Numbered from the stretch's first letter, positions 44,017 through 53,021 are shown. The stretch is 64,000 nt of DNA from Bacillus cereus group sp. RP43 (GCF_040459645.1 NZ_JARVHQ010000002.1:186001-250000), one strand, 5' to 3'. A program made the numbers and translations. Notes: generated from the sequence alone by a model not told the origin.

Positions 44017-44334
44017 CAACATTTTCAAAATTAGTCAAATGAACTTAAAGTAAATAGCTTGATAACAAGGGGAAAATTAATCTAAAAAGTTACTTTCCTT
44101 ACGTAAGGGAAAGTGACTTTTTTGTAGTCTTATTCAATTAAATGGCCTTTTAGTGGAGTAACTTTATTGCCGCTCAACAGTTCCTTAATCCGCCTTTCAG
44201 TTCGGATTTTCTTTTCACTATAAAAACATCCCTTTAGATAAACAGATCCAAAGGGACAAAACATCGCGTCTTTTTTATAAACGCCGTGACTTTATTTAAA
44301 AGCGACATTAAAAATATTTTTCAAATCCTGGAAG

Positions 44335-44390
44335 CATAAGTTTGCCTCAAACAAAAAGCATCATAAGCTTGCCGAAGCGGCAAACTTATG
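44335..44390. repeat. CATA-N3-TTGCCG repeats with a dyad, right cluster
   Basis: CATAAGTTTGCC (44335) is followed by CATAAGCTTGCCG and its inverse CGGCAAACTTATG around a 3-base centre (44362-44390). The dyad has the shape of a tyrosine-recombinase core site. The 43942-44553 stretch otherwise has a terminator near 44090-44125 and no gene. Confidence 0.65.
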
Positions 44391-44553
44391 GTTCATATCA
44401 CAATTAAATACGAAGAATGTAGTTGCAGTTCGATTTAAGGTCCAACAAAACAAACGAGCATAACTAACGAAAATAAATGTCTTGTTTATATGTCTAAAAG
44501 TTGACGGTTTGAAACTCTATGAGCGCAATGAAAGCAACGATGTAAGTTAAGAT

Positions 44554-45642
44554 TGGGCAACAAATAAATTTGTGTTACCGAGCGAATTGTACTTACTATG
44601 TGGCATCGATTATAGTATTTTGTCTCAAAACTTCTGTTACAACAAGTTTAACAACAAGCCTAATCTGTTGTTTGAATTATCCTCTCCGATAAAAACAGAA
44701 ACATTCCGTGATTCATGTAGTATTTCATCGCCAATTCCGGTTAATTTACTTACCCGTTTTGCAGGGATCTATAATAACGATTTAAAAAATTCTATTGGCA
44801 AAGATATTACGCTGAAATTTGCTGATCCAAAGGTAAAGCAAAATAAGACGCCTAAGAACTTGTTGATTGGCGATAGTATTACGAATGCCAATGGTCCATT
44901 TTACGTGAAGTATTGGCTTGAAAAGTTAGGTTTTACTCCTACGATGATAGGTACAGTGGATAATGGTCATAACAATTATGGATATGGAATCGAAGGGTGA
45001 ACAACAAAGGTAAAAGGCGAAGGTCGAGGTGGGTGGCGTTTAACAGACTTCACAGGCACAACAAAACGGAAGGATGGGACGATCTATTTCAAGCCAGATA
45101 ATCCATTTTGGAATCCAAATACACAAGCATTTGATTTCACTTATTACATGAATGCAAACTCATTTGATGGTGTAGATTATGTCATCTTTATACTTGAAAC
45201 AAATGACATCACTGGATTTAGCCATGAACTTGAAACGGAGAATATTGCTCAACCGACAATTGAAGAAATCCTTGCTTATACACCAATTGAATACAAAAAG
45301 ATGATTGATTCAATTCATCAATACAACCCTGGTATCAAAATTGGTATTATTCCGCCGCCATTAGCTGGGAGAAATGACGATTTCAACTTTAAGCAAGCAA
45401 GAGTCGCAGAAATGCAGCAGTATCATTTTGATAAGAAAATAAATAATGTGTATGCATTAGGTAATTACTTAGCGACAGGAAAATTCGCGTCTAAGACTTT
45501 TGAATCTACACCAAGACCACCAGTAGATCCATTAAATAAATCATACAGGCTCGCAATATCACCAAACGTCCATGATGCTGTAAATGCACAAATGATTCAC
45601 GGATTATGGAGTGCGAGTTGGATTATTAATCAGTCTAATTAA
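44554..45642 (+). pseudogene. Phage-type SGNH/GDSL hydrolase, one nonsense codon and damaged start
   Basis: The frame begins WATNKFVLPSELYLL right after a stop with no ATG; a GTG at 44572 is possible. It runs through KNLLIGDSITNANGP (SGNH block I) and meets TGA at 44998. Beyond, in the same frame, are LETNDITG and a C-terminal SPNVHDAVNAQM. The whole reading frame is otherwise open for about 360 codons, so decay is recent. It resembles the GDSL proteins found before lysis genes in B. cereus prophages. Confidence 0.85.
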
Positions 45643-45719
45643 TAAAAGGATTTAACAAATAAATCCTTTTATATGATAAATTTAACGTATCACAATTACT
45701 CCTAGGAGGATATATCAAG

Positions 45720-46520
45720 ATGAATTTTAAAAAAGTAGCAACTATTTCTATCGTATTAAATGCAGCATTTTTTCTTGTAGGTGGTTATTTCGTCTACTCA
45801 AACGAAGGGATTTCTTATATTAAGGATAAAGTACCATTCTTTACAAGTGATGATAGAGAAGTAGAGACACCATCAGAAACAAAAGTAAAGGGGACTGAAG
45901 TGTCATTATCTACAAGTGATAATAATGATAAAAAAATAACGTTTACTCCATTGCATAAAGTACGAGAATCTGTATTTAATAGTGCGGAATCTGTAGGAAC
46001 GGGAGTAGTATTTTTAGGGGATAGCTTAACAGATTATAATGAATGGGGAGAAGTTTTCCCACATGTTAAGACGTATAATCGTGGAATCAGTGGAGATACC
46101 ACGATTGATGTGATGTATCGTTTAAACCAGGTAATGTCTTTAAAACCATCTAAAGTATTTCTTATGGTAGGAATAAATGATTTACGAGCTAAAACACCAA
46201 AAGAGGAAGTAGTAGACAACTATAAGAATATTGTTAAACAATTAAAGACAGATTTACCAGATACCAAAGTATTTATCGAGAGCATACTTCCTGTTCGTGT
46301 ATCTAAGCCTTCTAATTTAAAAAATGAGGATGTTAATTGGATAAACAAAGAGCTTGAAAAAATAGCTAAGGAAAATGAATATAAATTTATTGATTTACAT
46401 CCATTATTTACTGATAATGATGGCCAGTTAAAGGAAGCGTGGACAGTAGATGGCGTACATATAAATAGTACAGGATATAAGGCATGGGAAAATGAAATTA
46501 AAAATGATGTTTATCGATAA
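45720..46520 (+). CDS. Membrane-anchored SGNH/GDSL hydrolase
   Basis: 266 residues. An N-terminal span (about 5-27) and linker precede the SGNH domain with block I VFLGDSLTDYNEW, block II GISGDTT, block III GINDL and block V DGVHIN. It is an extracellular esterase or lipase-like enzyme; the substrate is unknown, perhaps acetylated wall polymers. RBS AGGAGG. It sits between a dead homologue-like hydrolase and phage lysis genes. Confidence 0.92.
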   Translation: MNFKKVATISIVLNAAFFLVGGYFVYSNEGISYIKDKVPFFTSDDREVETPSETKVKGTEVSLSTSDNNDKKITFTPLHKVRESVFNSAESVGTGVVFLGDSLTDYNEWGEVFPHVKTYNRGISGDTTIDVMYRLNQVMSLKPSKVFLMVGINDLRAKTPKEEVVDNYKNIVKQLKTDLPDTKVFIESILPVRVSKPSNLKNEDVNWINKELEKIAKENEYKFIDLHPLFTDNDGQLKEAWTVDGVHINSTGYKAWENEIKNDVYR

Positions 46521-46606
46521 GTAAATTTCTAACAAAATACGGCATTTAAAACAAAACGAAGCATGTTTATTACATGCTTTTTTATTTTGCATAAAGGAGT
46601 GAAAAA

Positions 46607-46846
46607 ATGGCCGAATTAAAACACGATGATATGAAAGAACTACTTGTAGGGTTAACCAGAGTAGAAACAAAGCTTGATACACTAGGTAATGTTAAAGAAG
46701 TCGCAATTGAAGCGCAACAGTCAGAAAAGAGTGCTCATATGCGTGTGGATAGATTAAACAAATTAGTTTTTTGGATTGGAACTACAGTAGTAGGGGCTAT
46801 TATCACAGGTGGGATAATGGCTCTTTTTAAATTCACAGGAAAGTAG
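46607..46846 (+). CDS. xhlA: Phage lysis accessory protein XhlA family
   Basis: 79 residues. A helical N-terminus (VETKLDTLGNVKEVAIEAQQ) and one C-terminal span (LVFWIGTTVVGAIITGGIMA) make the standard XhlA plan. In PBSX-type phages XhlA works with a holin and an amidase to lyse the host. It lies 8 bases before the holin gene. Confidence 0.9.
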   Translation: MAELKHDDMKELLVGLTRVETKLDTLGNVKEVAIEAQQSEKSAHMRVDRLNKLVFWIGTTVVGAIITGGIMALFKFTGK

Positions 46847-46854
46847 GGAGAAGC

Positions 46855-47055
46855 ATGAATAAAGAAAATATCAAAAAACGATTCCGCAACTGGCGCACCT
46901 GGGTTGCGGTTTTTTCTTTGCTTGGATTCTTATTTACAAGGTTCGGTGTTCCTGAAGCTAAGAGTTTCTTAGATGAGCTGGCACCTTATTTATTATCAGT
47001 TGGTATTGCTTTAGGAATTTGGTCAGATCACGAAGAAAAAGGAGAAGATGCTTAA
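46855..47055 (+). CDS. Phage holin
   Basis: 66 residues, MNKENIKKRFRNWRTWVAVF. Two hydrophobic stretches (about 14-32, 40-57) and an acidic C-terminus HEEKGEDA. It forms the membrane lesion that lets endolysin reach the wall. The stop codon overlaps the amidase ATG (TAATG), a coupled lysis operon. Confidence 0.85.
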   Translation: MNKENIKKRFRNWRTWVAVFSLLGFLFTRFGVPEAKSFLDELAPYLLSVGIALGIWSDHEEKGEDA

Positions 47056-48119
47056 TGAAAAAACAAATTAAACTAGTTTCCTCTGTATTAATGACCTTAC
47101 TACTCCTGTTTAGCTTTACTACAGGGGCTTTTGCTGATAGAACGCTTATTATTGATGATTTATATAAGCAAGCATATCGTTATGGCGTAGGAGCTTATGA
47201 AGGCGTTGTGGCGCATTCATAAGCAACTCCTGAAGCGCCGGCTATTAATATTCAAAAGTATGAGTCTCGTACATGGCGTTCAGCATTTGTACATTACGCA
47301 GTAGATTGGAATGAGACGATTCAAATCGCAGATACGAAATACATTGCTTATGGAGCAGGACCAAGTGCGAATAAGCGCTTTGTACACGTAGAGTTATGTG
47401 AAACCGCCGACTATACAAAATTTAAACGCAGCTATGATAAATACATTAAGTTACTAGCTAAAATCTTACGTGATCGTGGAATTAGCGTAGAAAAAGGATT
47501 GTGGACGCATAGCGATGTGACGCATCATCTCGGCGGCACAGATCATGAAGATCCACTTGATTACTTACGCAGCCACGGTGTTTCAGAAGCCCAGTTCCGA
47601 GCTGACGTGCAACGTGCATACAATAATTCTAATGTAGCAGTTTCAGTTCTTGAAAAGCCATCTAAACCAGAAGCGGTACCAGCAGCTGTAACAGATGGTA
47701 TTGCTTATATTGAAGGATACAACGTTAATTTACGTAAAGGACCAGGTACAAGCTATTCTAAGATTCGTCATTTAAATAAACCAGAATCATATATTGTGTG
47801 GAGTGAAAAGGATGGTTGGTTAAATCTTGGCGGTGAACAATGGATTAAGAATGATCCATTTTATGTGAAGTTTAATAAGAAGAGTGCAGTAGATTCTTCT
47901 ATTGTTGGGAAGCGCGTTATTTCAAAAGTTAACAATCTACGTTTCTATGATGCTCCATCTTGGCAGGATAAAGATGTGGCTGGTTCTGTAGATATAGGAT
48001 TAGGATTCACGATTGATGCGAAAGTAAGTGTTAATGGTTCGCCACAATATAAGGTACATAATAGCAAAGGTAAAACATATTATGTAACTGTAAATGAAGC
48101 CTATGTATATGTGAAGTGA
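47055..48119 (+). pseudogene. N-acetylmuramoyl-L-alanine amidase (endolysin) with one TAA
   Basis: There is a signal-peptide-like start (MKKQIKLVSSVLMTLLLLFS..TGAFA). The Amidase_2 domain begins VVAHS, where a TAA at 47220 replaces what is likely a Thr codon. The frame then continues to the end: FVHVELCET and GGTDHEDPLDYL supply other zinc-site residues, followed by two SH3_3 domains (NVNLRKGPGTSYSKI; NNLRFYDAPSWQDK). Unless the stop is read through, the endolysin is dead. The 3' end of this gene recurs three times downstream. Confidence 0.88.
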
Positions 48120-48128
48120 GGTGAAAAA

Positions 48129-48153
48129 GGTTCTCTTAACTGAGAACCTTTTT
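48129..48153. terminator. Terminator between amidase and cassette 1
   Basis: AGGTTCTCTTAAC, TGAGAACCTTTTT. Confidence 0.8.
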
Positions 48154-48155
48154 AT

Positions 48156-48434
48156 TTATCTCCAACGCCATTCTATTTCATTTGAATCAAAATAGACAGC
48201 GGGTATTCCAATTCCCTCTAATTGATCATTTTTAGATACAAACCAATTGTTTTCATCCAATAGAATTGGATTTACATCATCTAAAGATGGATTATTTTCA
48301 TCTACCATTTTGTTAAGAAACTCTTTGAAATCAGAAATATTATTAGTGAAGTTAATATTCCCATACATCCAAAAACCATCACCATTTTCATTGGAAATAT
48401 CACCTAAATGTATGTCTTTAAAGTATAGTTTCAT
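48156..48434 (-). CDS. Hypothetical protein, 92 aa (cassette 1)
   Basis: MKLYFKDIHLGDISNENGDG, preceded by GAGGGAT. Acidic, soluble, with Trp-rich ends (EIEWRWR). The size, charge and opposite-strand position between amidase 3' ends fit an orphan immunity protein, but no family is recognised. Confidence 0.7.
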   Translation of the reverse strand: MKLYFKDIHLGDISNENGDGFWMYGNINFTNNISDFKEFLNKMVDENNPSLDDVNPILLDENNWFVSKNDQLEGIGIPAVYFDSNEIEWRWR

Positions 48435-48489
48435 AGCGAATATCCCTCTTATTCCTTAATGTTAAAGTATTTAATAGCAAAATTCATCT

Positions 48490-48747
48490 TATGTAAAGTT
48501 TAATAAGAAAATTACAGTGGATTCTTCTATTGTAGGTAAGCGTGTTGTTTCTAAAATTAATAACCTACGTTTCTATGATGTTCCATCTTGGCAAGATAAA
48601 GATGTTGCTGGAACTTTAAATATAGGTGAAGGGTTTATAATTGACGAAAAAGTAAAGGTCAACGATTCACAGCAATATAGGGTGCACAATAGTAAAGGGG
48701 AAATATACTATATTACAGCTAGTAATGTATATGTACGTGTGAATTGA
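48490..48747 (+). pseudogene. Amidase 3'-end duplicate 1 (SH3 domain)
   Basis: The frame YVKFNKKITVDSSIVGKRVV to the stop matches the last 86 codons of the gene at 47055 at about three-quarters of residues. It has no start of its own. Confidence 0.88.
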
Positions 48748-48748
48748 G

Positions 48749-48787
48749 AATAACAGCCGACTCGATATAAATGAGTCGGCTGTTATT
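48749..48787. terminator. Bidirectional terminator, cassette 2 border
   Basis: AATAACAGCCGACTC and GAGTCGGCTGTTATT. Confidence 0.85.
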
Positions 48788-48794
48788 ATTTTAA

Positions 48795-49223
48795 CTATGA
48801 CAACAATTCTTCTACTCCGACACCATCTATTAACAATGCTTCTAATGAAGGAGCTATTTTAATTGTCTCTTCAATATCTAAATCTCCAAAATCCACTGTA
48901 TATAATCCGAATCCTTCTTTTCCATCTACATATAGTAATGCTTTTCCGCCTTCATCATCACCGATTGCCAGTGAATTTGGTATATATTTTTGAATATCAT
49001 GTGCTTCATTCATCTCTATGCAATCAGTAGGGTTCCAAATACGTATGTAAAGTTCATTTTGTACATTAATCTCTGCATTTGTACAATGTTGGATTACTTC
49101 TAAATAATCTAATGGTACATCTATTGATGAGAACTTTTGTAATTCTTGAATAGCCTCTTTACTCGCTGGTGATTCATGAGCTTCTAATGTGAAGGCCCCA
49201 TTTAATTTTTCTAGAATATTCAT
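48795..49223 (-). CDS. SUKH (SMI1/KNR4) family immunity protein (cassette 2)
   Basis: 142 residues. SUKH-type features: IDVPLDYLEVIQHCTNAEI near residue 35, ELYIRIWNPTDCIEMNE, and SLAIGDDEGGKALLYV, the conserved GDDEGG turn. SUKH proteins neutralise nuclease toxins of polymorphic toxin systems. The ATG overlaps the toxin-domain stop (TAATG), the usual toxin-immunity order. Confidence 0.88.
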   Translation of the reverse strand: MNILEKLNGAFTLEAHESPASKEAIQELQKFSSIDVPLDYLEVIQHCTNAEINVQNELYIRIWNPTDCIEMNEAHDIQKYIPNSLAIGDDEGGKALLYVDGKEGFGLYTVDFGDLDIEETIKIAPSLEALLIDGVGVEELLS

Positions 49224-49678
49224 TAATAATCAATCCTTTCATACTTTACTTTTAATTTATCAAGCATTTTATATTGCTGTTCTAAAGTTTCTGAAATGTT
49301 TTCTTTAGGAAATCCTGCGTGTTCAAAATCAGATACTAGATTTTTTAATTCATCTTGTAAAGTAGAGCTCCATTTTCCATTGCCTGAACTTAAACGCTCA
49401 TCACGTCTTAGATTCTGTGCATTAGAAATAATGGTATGAGGTAATCCTTTTCCGGTCTCAATGGTCACTGTTGGTGCGAGCTTCGGGTCATATCCATACT
49501 TACCTAAATTTTCTTTTGCCCATTGTTGCTGTAAGCCATGATGTGATTGTAAATTACCGCCGTTTGGTCCTCGGCCCTTAGGCTTAGGCATTGAATCACG
49601 ATGTGTTTTATTAAATAATACATAATTTGGTTTTGCGCTGGTTACAGCTTTAGTAGCCTCAACGGCCTCAGTGGTCAT
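49223..49678 (-). CDS. Orphan polymorphic-toxin C-terminal domain, nuclease-like (cassette 2)
   Basis: 151 residues from MTTEAVEATKAV, after AAGGGGTA. The core GPNGGNLQSHHGLQQQWAKE has a His-His pair and polar residues as in HNH/endonuclease VII-like toxin tips; NAQNLRRDERL and a helical tail follow. Normally such a domain is fused to an LXG or other delivery module, absent here, so it is a silent tip or a cytoplasmic toxin kept in check by the overlapping SUKH gene. Nuclease activity is inferred from the fold type and partner. Confidence 0.65.
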   Translation of the reverse strand: MTTEAVEATKAVTSAKPNYVLFNKTHRDSMPKPKGRGPNGGNLQSHHGLQQQWAKENLGKYGYDPKLAPTVTIETGKGLPHTIISNAQNLRRDERLSSGNGKWSSTLQDELKNLVSDFEHAGFPKENISETLEQQYKMLDKLKVKYERIDY

Positions 49679-49786
49679 TTTTACCCCTTTTCCCAATTAA
49701 AATTATGAGATAAAAAGAAAAAAATGTAAACACAGAAATTTTAGATTAGTATAGTAATATTTATATAAAATAAAATCTGCTTAATT

Positions 49787-49813
49787 GTAAATAAAGCCTA
49801 TGTATATGTGAAA
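49787..49813 (+). repeat. Amidase 3'-end duplicate 2 (27 bp)
   Basis: GTAAATAAAGCCTATGTATA and TGTGAAA repeat the last codons of the amidase gene (VNxAYVYVK), with one base change. A terminator with GAGCCATCC..GGATGACTC follows. Confidence 0.75.
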
Positions 49814-49862
49814 GAAGAGCCATCCAACAGGATGACTCTTTTCATTTAACTATTTAATTTTG

Positions 49863-50075
49863 CTATTCAAATAGTTTATCCATTAAGTCCTGGACTTCGC
49901 GTCTTTTTTTATCTGTTTCGTTCTTATCGATTGTATACTGATCATCCTCAATAATAAGAACGTCACCTTCTTTTGCAGTAGAAGGGAGTTTTGATTTTGG
50001 TACATCAATTGTGGAGTTATTAATTTCAATAACTGCTAGTTCTCCTTCAAAACGGTCAATAATACCTCTTTTCAT
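49863..50075 (-). CDS. DUF3006 protein (cassette 3)
   Basis: 70 residues, MKRGIIDRFEGELAVIEINN. A small beta-barrel-like domain then an acidic helix. DUF3006 genes commonly follow ComEC-like metallo-beta-lactamase genes, as here, where the start is 2 bases after the neighbour's stop. Function unknown, possibly regulatory for the hydrolase. Confidence 0.88.
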   Translation of the reverse strand: MKRGIIDRFEGELAVIEINNSTIDVPKSKLPSTAKEGDVLIIEDDQYTIDKNETDKKRREVQDLMDKLFE

Positions 50076-50077
50076 AA

Positions 50078-51463
50078 TTATCTCTCCGTTCTTACAGAAA
50101 TGTTAGAACCATCACTGTTAACAACTACTGTTCCATTTAAATCAGTTCTATATACCTTAACAGACATTGCAGATAACTTGGCTAAAGTTTCTTGTGTTGG
50201 ATGTCCATATCGGTTACCTGCACCGGCGCTGATTACAGCAATACTTGGTTTAACTGCATCCAAAAATGGCTGGGAAGAAGAAGTTTTACTTCCATGATGG
50301 CCAGGTTTTAATACATCAGATTTTAGGTTAGAACCATGCGCTGCAACCATATCTTTTTCACTTTTTGTCTCAGCGTCGCCAGTAAATAAGAATGATTTGC
50401 TGCCGTGCGTTACTTTTAACACAGCACTCCATTCGTTTAAGTCGTCACCATATTCTTTAACTGGGGCTAAGAACTGTGAGTTTAAACCATTGATTGGTAA
50501 AGTTACACCAGTTTTTGCTTCTTTAATTGTTAATCCTTTGTTAGCTACTGCAGTTAAAAAGTCTTTATATGTTTGTGTGGTATGGCTTACTTTAGGAGCG
50601 TAAACATTTTTTACATTCATAGAATTAAGGACCTCATCTAAGCCACCTACATGATCTGCGTCAGGGTGTGTAGCAATCATATAATCAATTGTTTGGAATC
50701 CTAATCCTTTTAGATAATTCGCCACTACTTTACCTTTTCCATTGTTGCCTGCGTCAATAAGGATTGTTTCTCCGCTTGGAGATTTAATGAATGTTGCATC
50801 ACCTTGTCCGACATCAATATAATGAACCTCTAAGTTACCCTGAGGCTTAGGAAGAGCAGGACGGAAACTTGGTTCTAATACGCGAGCTAAGAATGCAGCG
50901 AATTGCTCACGAGTTACTTTTACGTCTGGACCAAATGTACCATCAGGCAATCCAGCGGTGATATTATTTTGAGCTAGAGTTTTGATATATTGGTAACCCC
51001 AATGAGTAGATGGAACATCAGGGAAATTGACGTCCGCGCCTGTAGGCTTCAAATCAAAAGTTTTAACGAGAACTACTGCCATTTCTGCACGAGATAATGA
51101 GCGGTCAGGGAAGTAGTTTTGCTCACGTTGTACAATGTTATTATGTGCTAACTTATGTACAGAATCATAGTAATAGATACCTTTGGTTACATCAGAAAAA
51201 ATATGATTATAGCTAGATGGTTTTTCTAATTTTAACGATAAATCTAGCATTAAGGCCATTTGTCCACGAGTTACATTGTCACTTGGCTTAAAATGTCCTT
51301 CTGGAGTACCATTAATAATGCCTTTTTCTGATAAATAGTTAATCTCTTTAATTGCCCAATGGCCAGCTTGGACATCAGGGAAAGATTTAGCACTTGCAAG
51401 ATTAGGGATGAACAATGATAAAACCATTACAAATGCTGTTAGTAATAAGCTTAACTTCTTCAA
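50078..51463 (-). CDS. S-layer-anchored metallo-beta-lactamase-fold hydrolase (cassette 3)
   Basis: 461 residues from a TTG at 51463, preceded by GAGGCGAT; the longer frame enters IS debris. Signal peptide (LLLTAFVMVLSLFIPNLASA), three SLH domains (FPDVQAGHWA; HIFSDVTKG; FPDVPSTHWG) that hold it to wall polymer, then a ComEC/Rec2-type MBL domain: VGQGDATFIK, ATHPDADHVGG (HxDxDH zinc site), FTGDAE and PGHHGSKTSSS. The family includes nucleases and hydrolases of phosphodiesters, so an extracellular nuclease is plausible (inference). Confidence 0.92.
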   Translation of the reverse strand: MKKLSLLLTAFVMVLSLFIPNLASAKSFPDVQAGHWAIKEINYLSEKGIINGTPEGHFKPSDNVTRGQMALMLDLSLKLEKPSSYNHIFSDVTKGIYYYDSVHKLAHNNIVQREQNYFPDRSLSRAEMAVVLVKTFDLKPTGADVNFPDVPSTHWGYQYIKTLAQNNITAGLPDGTFGPDVKVTREQFAAFLARVLEPSFRPALPKPQGNLEVHYIDVGQGDATFIKSPSGETILIDAGNNGKGKVVANYLKGLGFQTIDYMIATHPDADHVGGLDEVLNSMNVKNVYAPKVSHTTQTYKDFLTAVANKGLTIKEAKTGVTLPINGLNSQFLAPVKEYGDDLNEWSAVLKVTHGSKSFLFTGDAETKSEKDMVAAHGSNLKSDVLKPGHHGSKTSSSQPFLDAVKPSIAVISAGAGNRYGHPTQETLAKLSAMSVKVYRTDLNGTVVVNSDGSNISVRTER

Positions 51464-51499
51464 GAATATCGCCTCACTTTTTATGTTTTTAACGAATTT

Positions 51500-51840
51500 A
51501 CCGAAAGAATTCTCCTTCCTCAAGCGTGTGAAGGGCGATAGCCCAACGGTAGGTGGGAGATGAATTCCGGTTTGGCATAGCCAAAAACTTTTGATAAACT
51601 AGCTATATGAAGTTCTTTGATAACTTGATATATGAGGTTGCAGGAAGAAAATAGAGTGCGAAAACCAAGCCATTCGGTTCCTGCGTAAAATATCAACCGT
51701 ACCAAGAGAGCGTCCAAGCGTTGGACATCTAGGGGTGGAACACCCCGAAGTAACGCTCAGGGAGACGAAAGGTTACTTTCGTCGTGGAACTGAGAAGCTC
51801 CCACTTCAAGCTTTGCTAAGTGGCGAGTAGTTCACCCTAC
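51500..51840 (+). mobile_element. TnpB-type IS (IS605 family) 3'-end relic
   Basis: About 230 bases match 14640-14885 in inverse orientation. A TnpB-tail-like frame (TVPRERPSVGHLG, EHPEVTLRET) precedes AAGCTCCCACTTCAAG and TAAGTGGCGAGTAGTTCAC. The left part has another IS-type hairpin (CTCCTTCCTCAAG..GGTGGGAG) like that at 39771. It sits between the cassette 3 promoter and amidase duplicate 3. Confidence 0.6.
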
Positions 51841-51886
51841 TTAACCTTAGCATTTTTTACAAATAATTCAAAGTTTAATAGGATAA

Positions 51887-51958
51887 TATAAAGTGCAGAA
51901 TGGCAAAAGGAAAACATACTATGTAACAGCAAATGAAGCCTATGTGTATGTGAAGTAA
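51887..51958 (+). pseudogene. Amidase 3'-end duplicate 3 (24 codons)
   Basis: YKVQNGKRKTYYVTANEAYV then YVK and TAA repeat the end of the amidase gene. The following GGTGAAAAAAGGTCTG also parallels the sequence after the intact 3' end. Confidence 0.85.
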
Positions 51959-51967
51959 GGTGAAAAA

Positions 51968-51998
51968 AGGTCTGCTCAGATTAGAGCAGACCTTTTTT
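51968..51998. terminator. Terminator, cassette 4 border
   Basis: AGGTCTGCTCAGA and TTAGAGCAGACCTTTTTT. Confidence 0.85.
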
Positions 51999-52019
51999 GC
52001 GTTTACTTAATAACTCTTA

Positions 52020-52637
52020 TTAATTACGAACTGGACGGAAACTTGGTTCTTGTAAACGCGCTAAGAATGCAGCGAACTGTTCACGAGTAACTTTTGCTGT
52101 AGGTGCAAATGATCCATCTGGGAATCCAACAGTAATTTTATTCTGAGCTAAAATTACAACATAGTCATATGCCCAATGAGTACGTGGGACATCTTTGAAT
52201 CTAACGTGAGCTCCAGTCGATTTTAAATCAAAAGCCTTAACGAGTACTACAGCCATCTCTTCGCGTGTTAATTCTCGTTCGCCAGCGAAATTAAAACTAT
52301 TAGCTATGTAACCGTAATGCATTAATTTATGTGCAGCATCATAGTAATAGGAATCGGCCGGAATATCTTGGTACGTGTCCTTGTAGTTATATGGCATTTT
52401 TAAATCTAATGCTTTATCTAACATTACAGCCATTTGACCACGAGTTACATTATCGATAGGTTTGAAATACCCCTCTGGAGTACCATTAATAATTCCTCTT
52501 TCAGTTAAATAGTTAATTTCTTTGTACGCCCAATGAGTAGTTTGTACATCTGGGAATGATTTAGCACTTGCAAGATTAGGAATAAAAAATGACAGAATCA
52601 TTGCAAAAGTAGTTAGTAACAGACTTGCTTTTTTCAC
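52020..52637 (-). CDS. S-layer homology protein, three SLH domains only (cassette 4)
   Basis: 205 residues from a GTG, preceded by AGAGGTG. The signal peptide and three SLH domains are close paralogues of the N-terminal half of 50078-51463 (KSFPDVQTTHWAYKEINYL). It ends at the point (LARLQEPSFRPVRN) where the enzyme domain starts in the paralogue. It is either a truncated version that lost its cargo domain or a small wall-binding protein in its own right. Confidence 0.88.
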   Translation of the reverse strand: MKKASLLLTTFAMILSFFIPNLASAKSFPDVQTTHWAYKEINYLTERGIINGTPEGYFKPIDNVTRGQMAVMLDKALDLKMPYNYKDTYQDIPADSYYYDAAHKLMHYGYIANSFNFAGERELTREEMAVVLVKAFDLKSTGAHVRFKDVPRTHWAYDYVVILAQNKITVGFPDGSFAPTAKVTREQFAAFLARLQEPSFRPVRN

Positions 52638-53021
52638 TAAAAACACCTCTATATATTTTTATATTTATATATTACCATTGATAATTGCAAAAATAAAGTA
52701 GATTTACTGGACTTTAAACTTTTATTAAAAATGATATAGAGTTTCAAAAAAAAGAATCCATTATGTGGACCCTAGGTTATTTTACATCAATAATATCTAT
52801 GAACTTCAATGTCATCTGATTGAAAAATGCATCCGTACAAATTATAGATTTATTCAGTGGATCAATATCAACAACGGTCATATAGCTAGTAAGCAAATGA
52901 CCATCTTCATAATAGGTAATTTTTTTTATTTGCTTTCGACAAAATATGACAATATAGTTGTAACCATTTCTGTTATGATAATCTCGGAAATCTTACATTT
53001 TACATAACTGGAGGAAAGAAA

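Noticed and set aside
51520..51717. 65-codon minus frame
   Set aside because: It lies inside the IS605-type end relic that is duplicated at 14640; no start signal.
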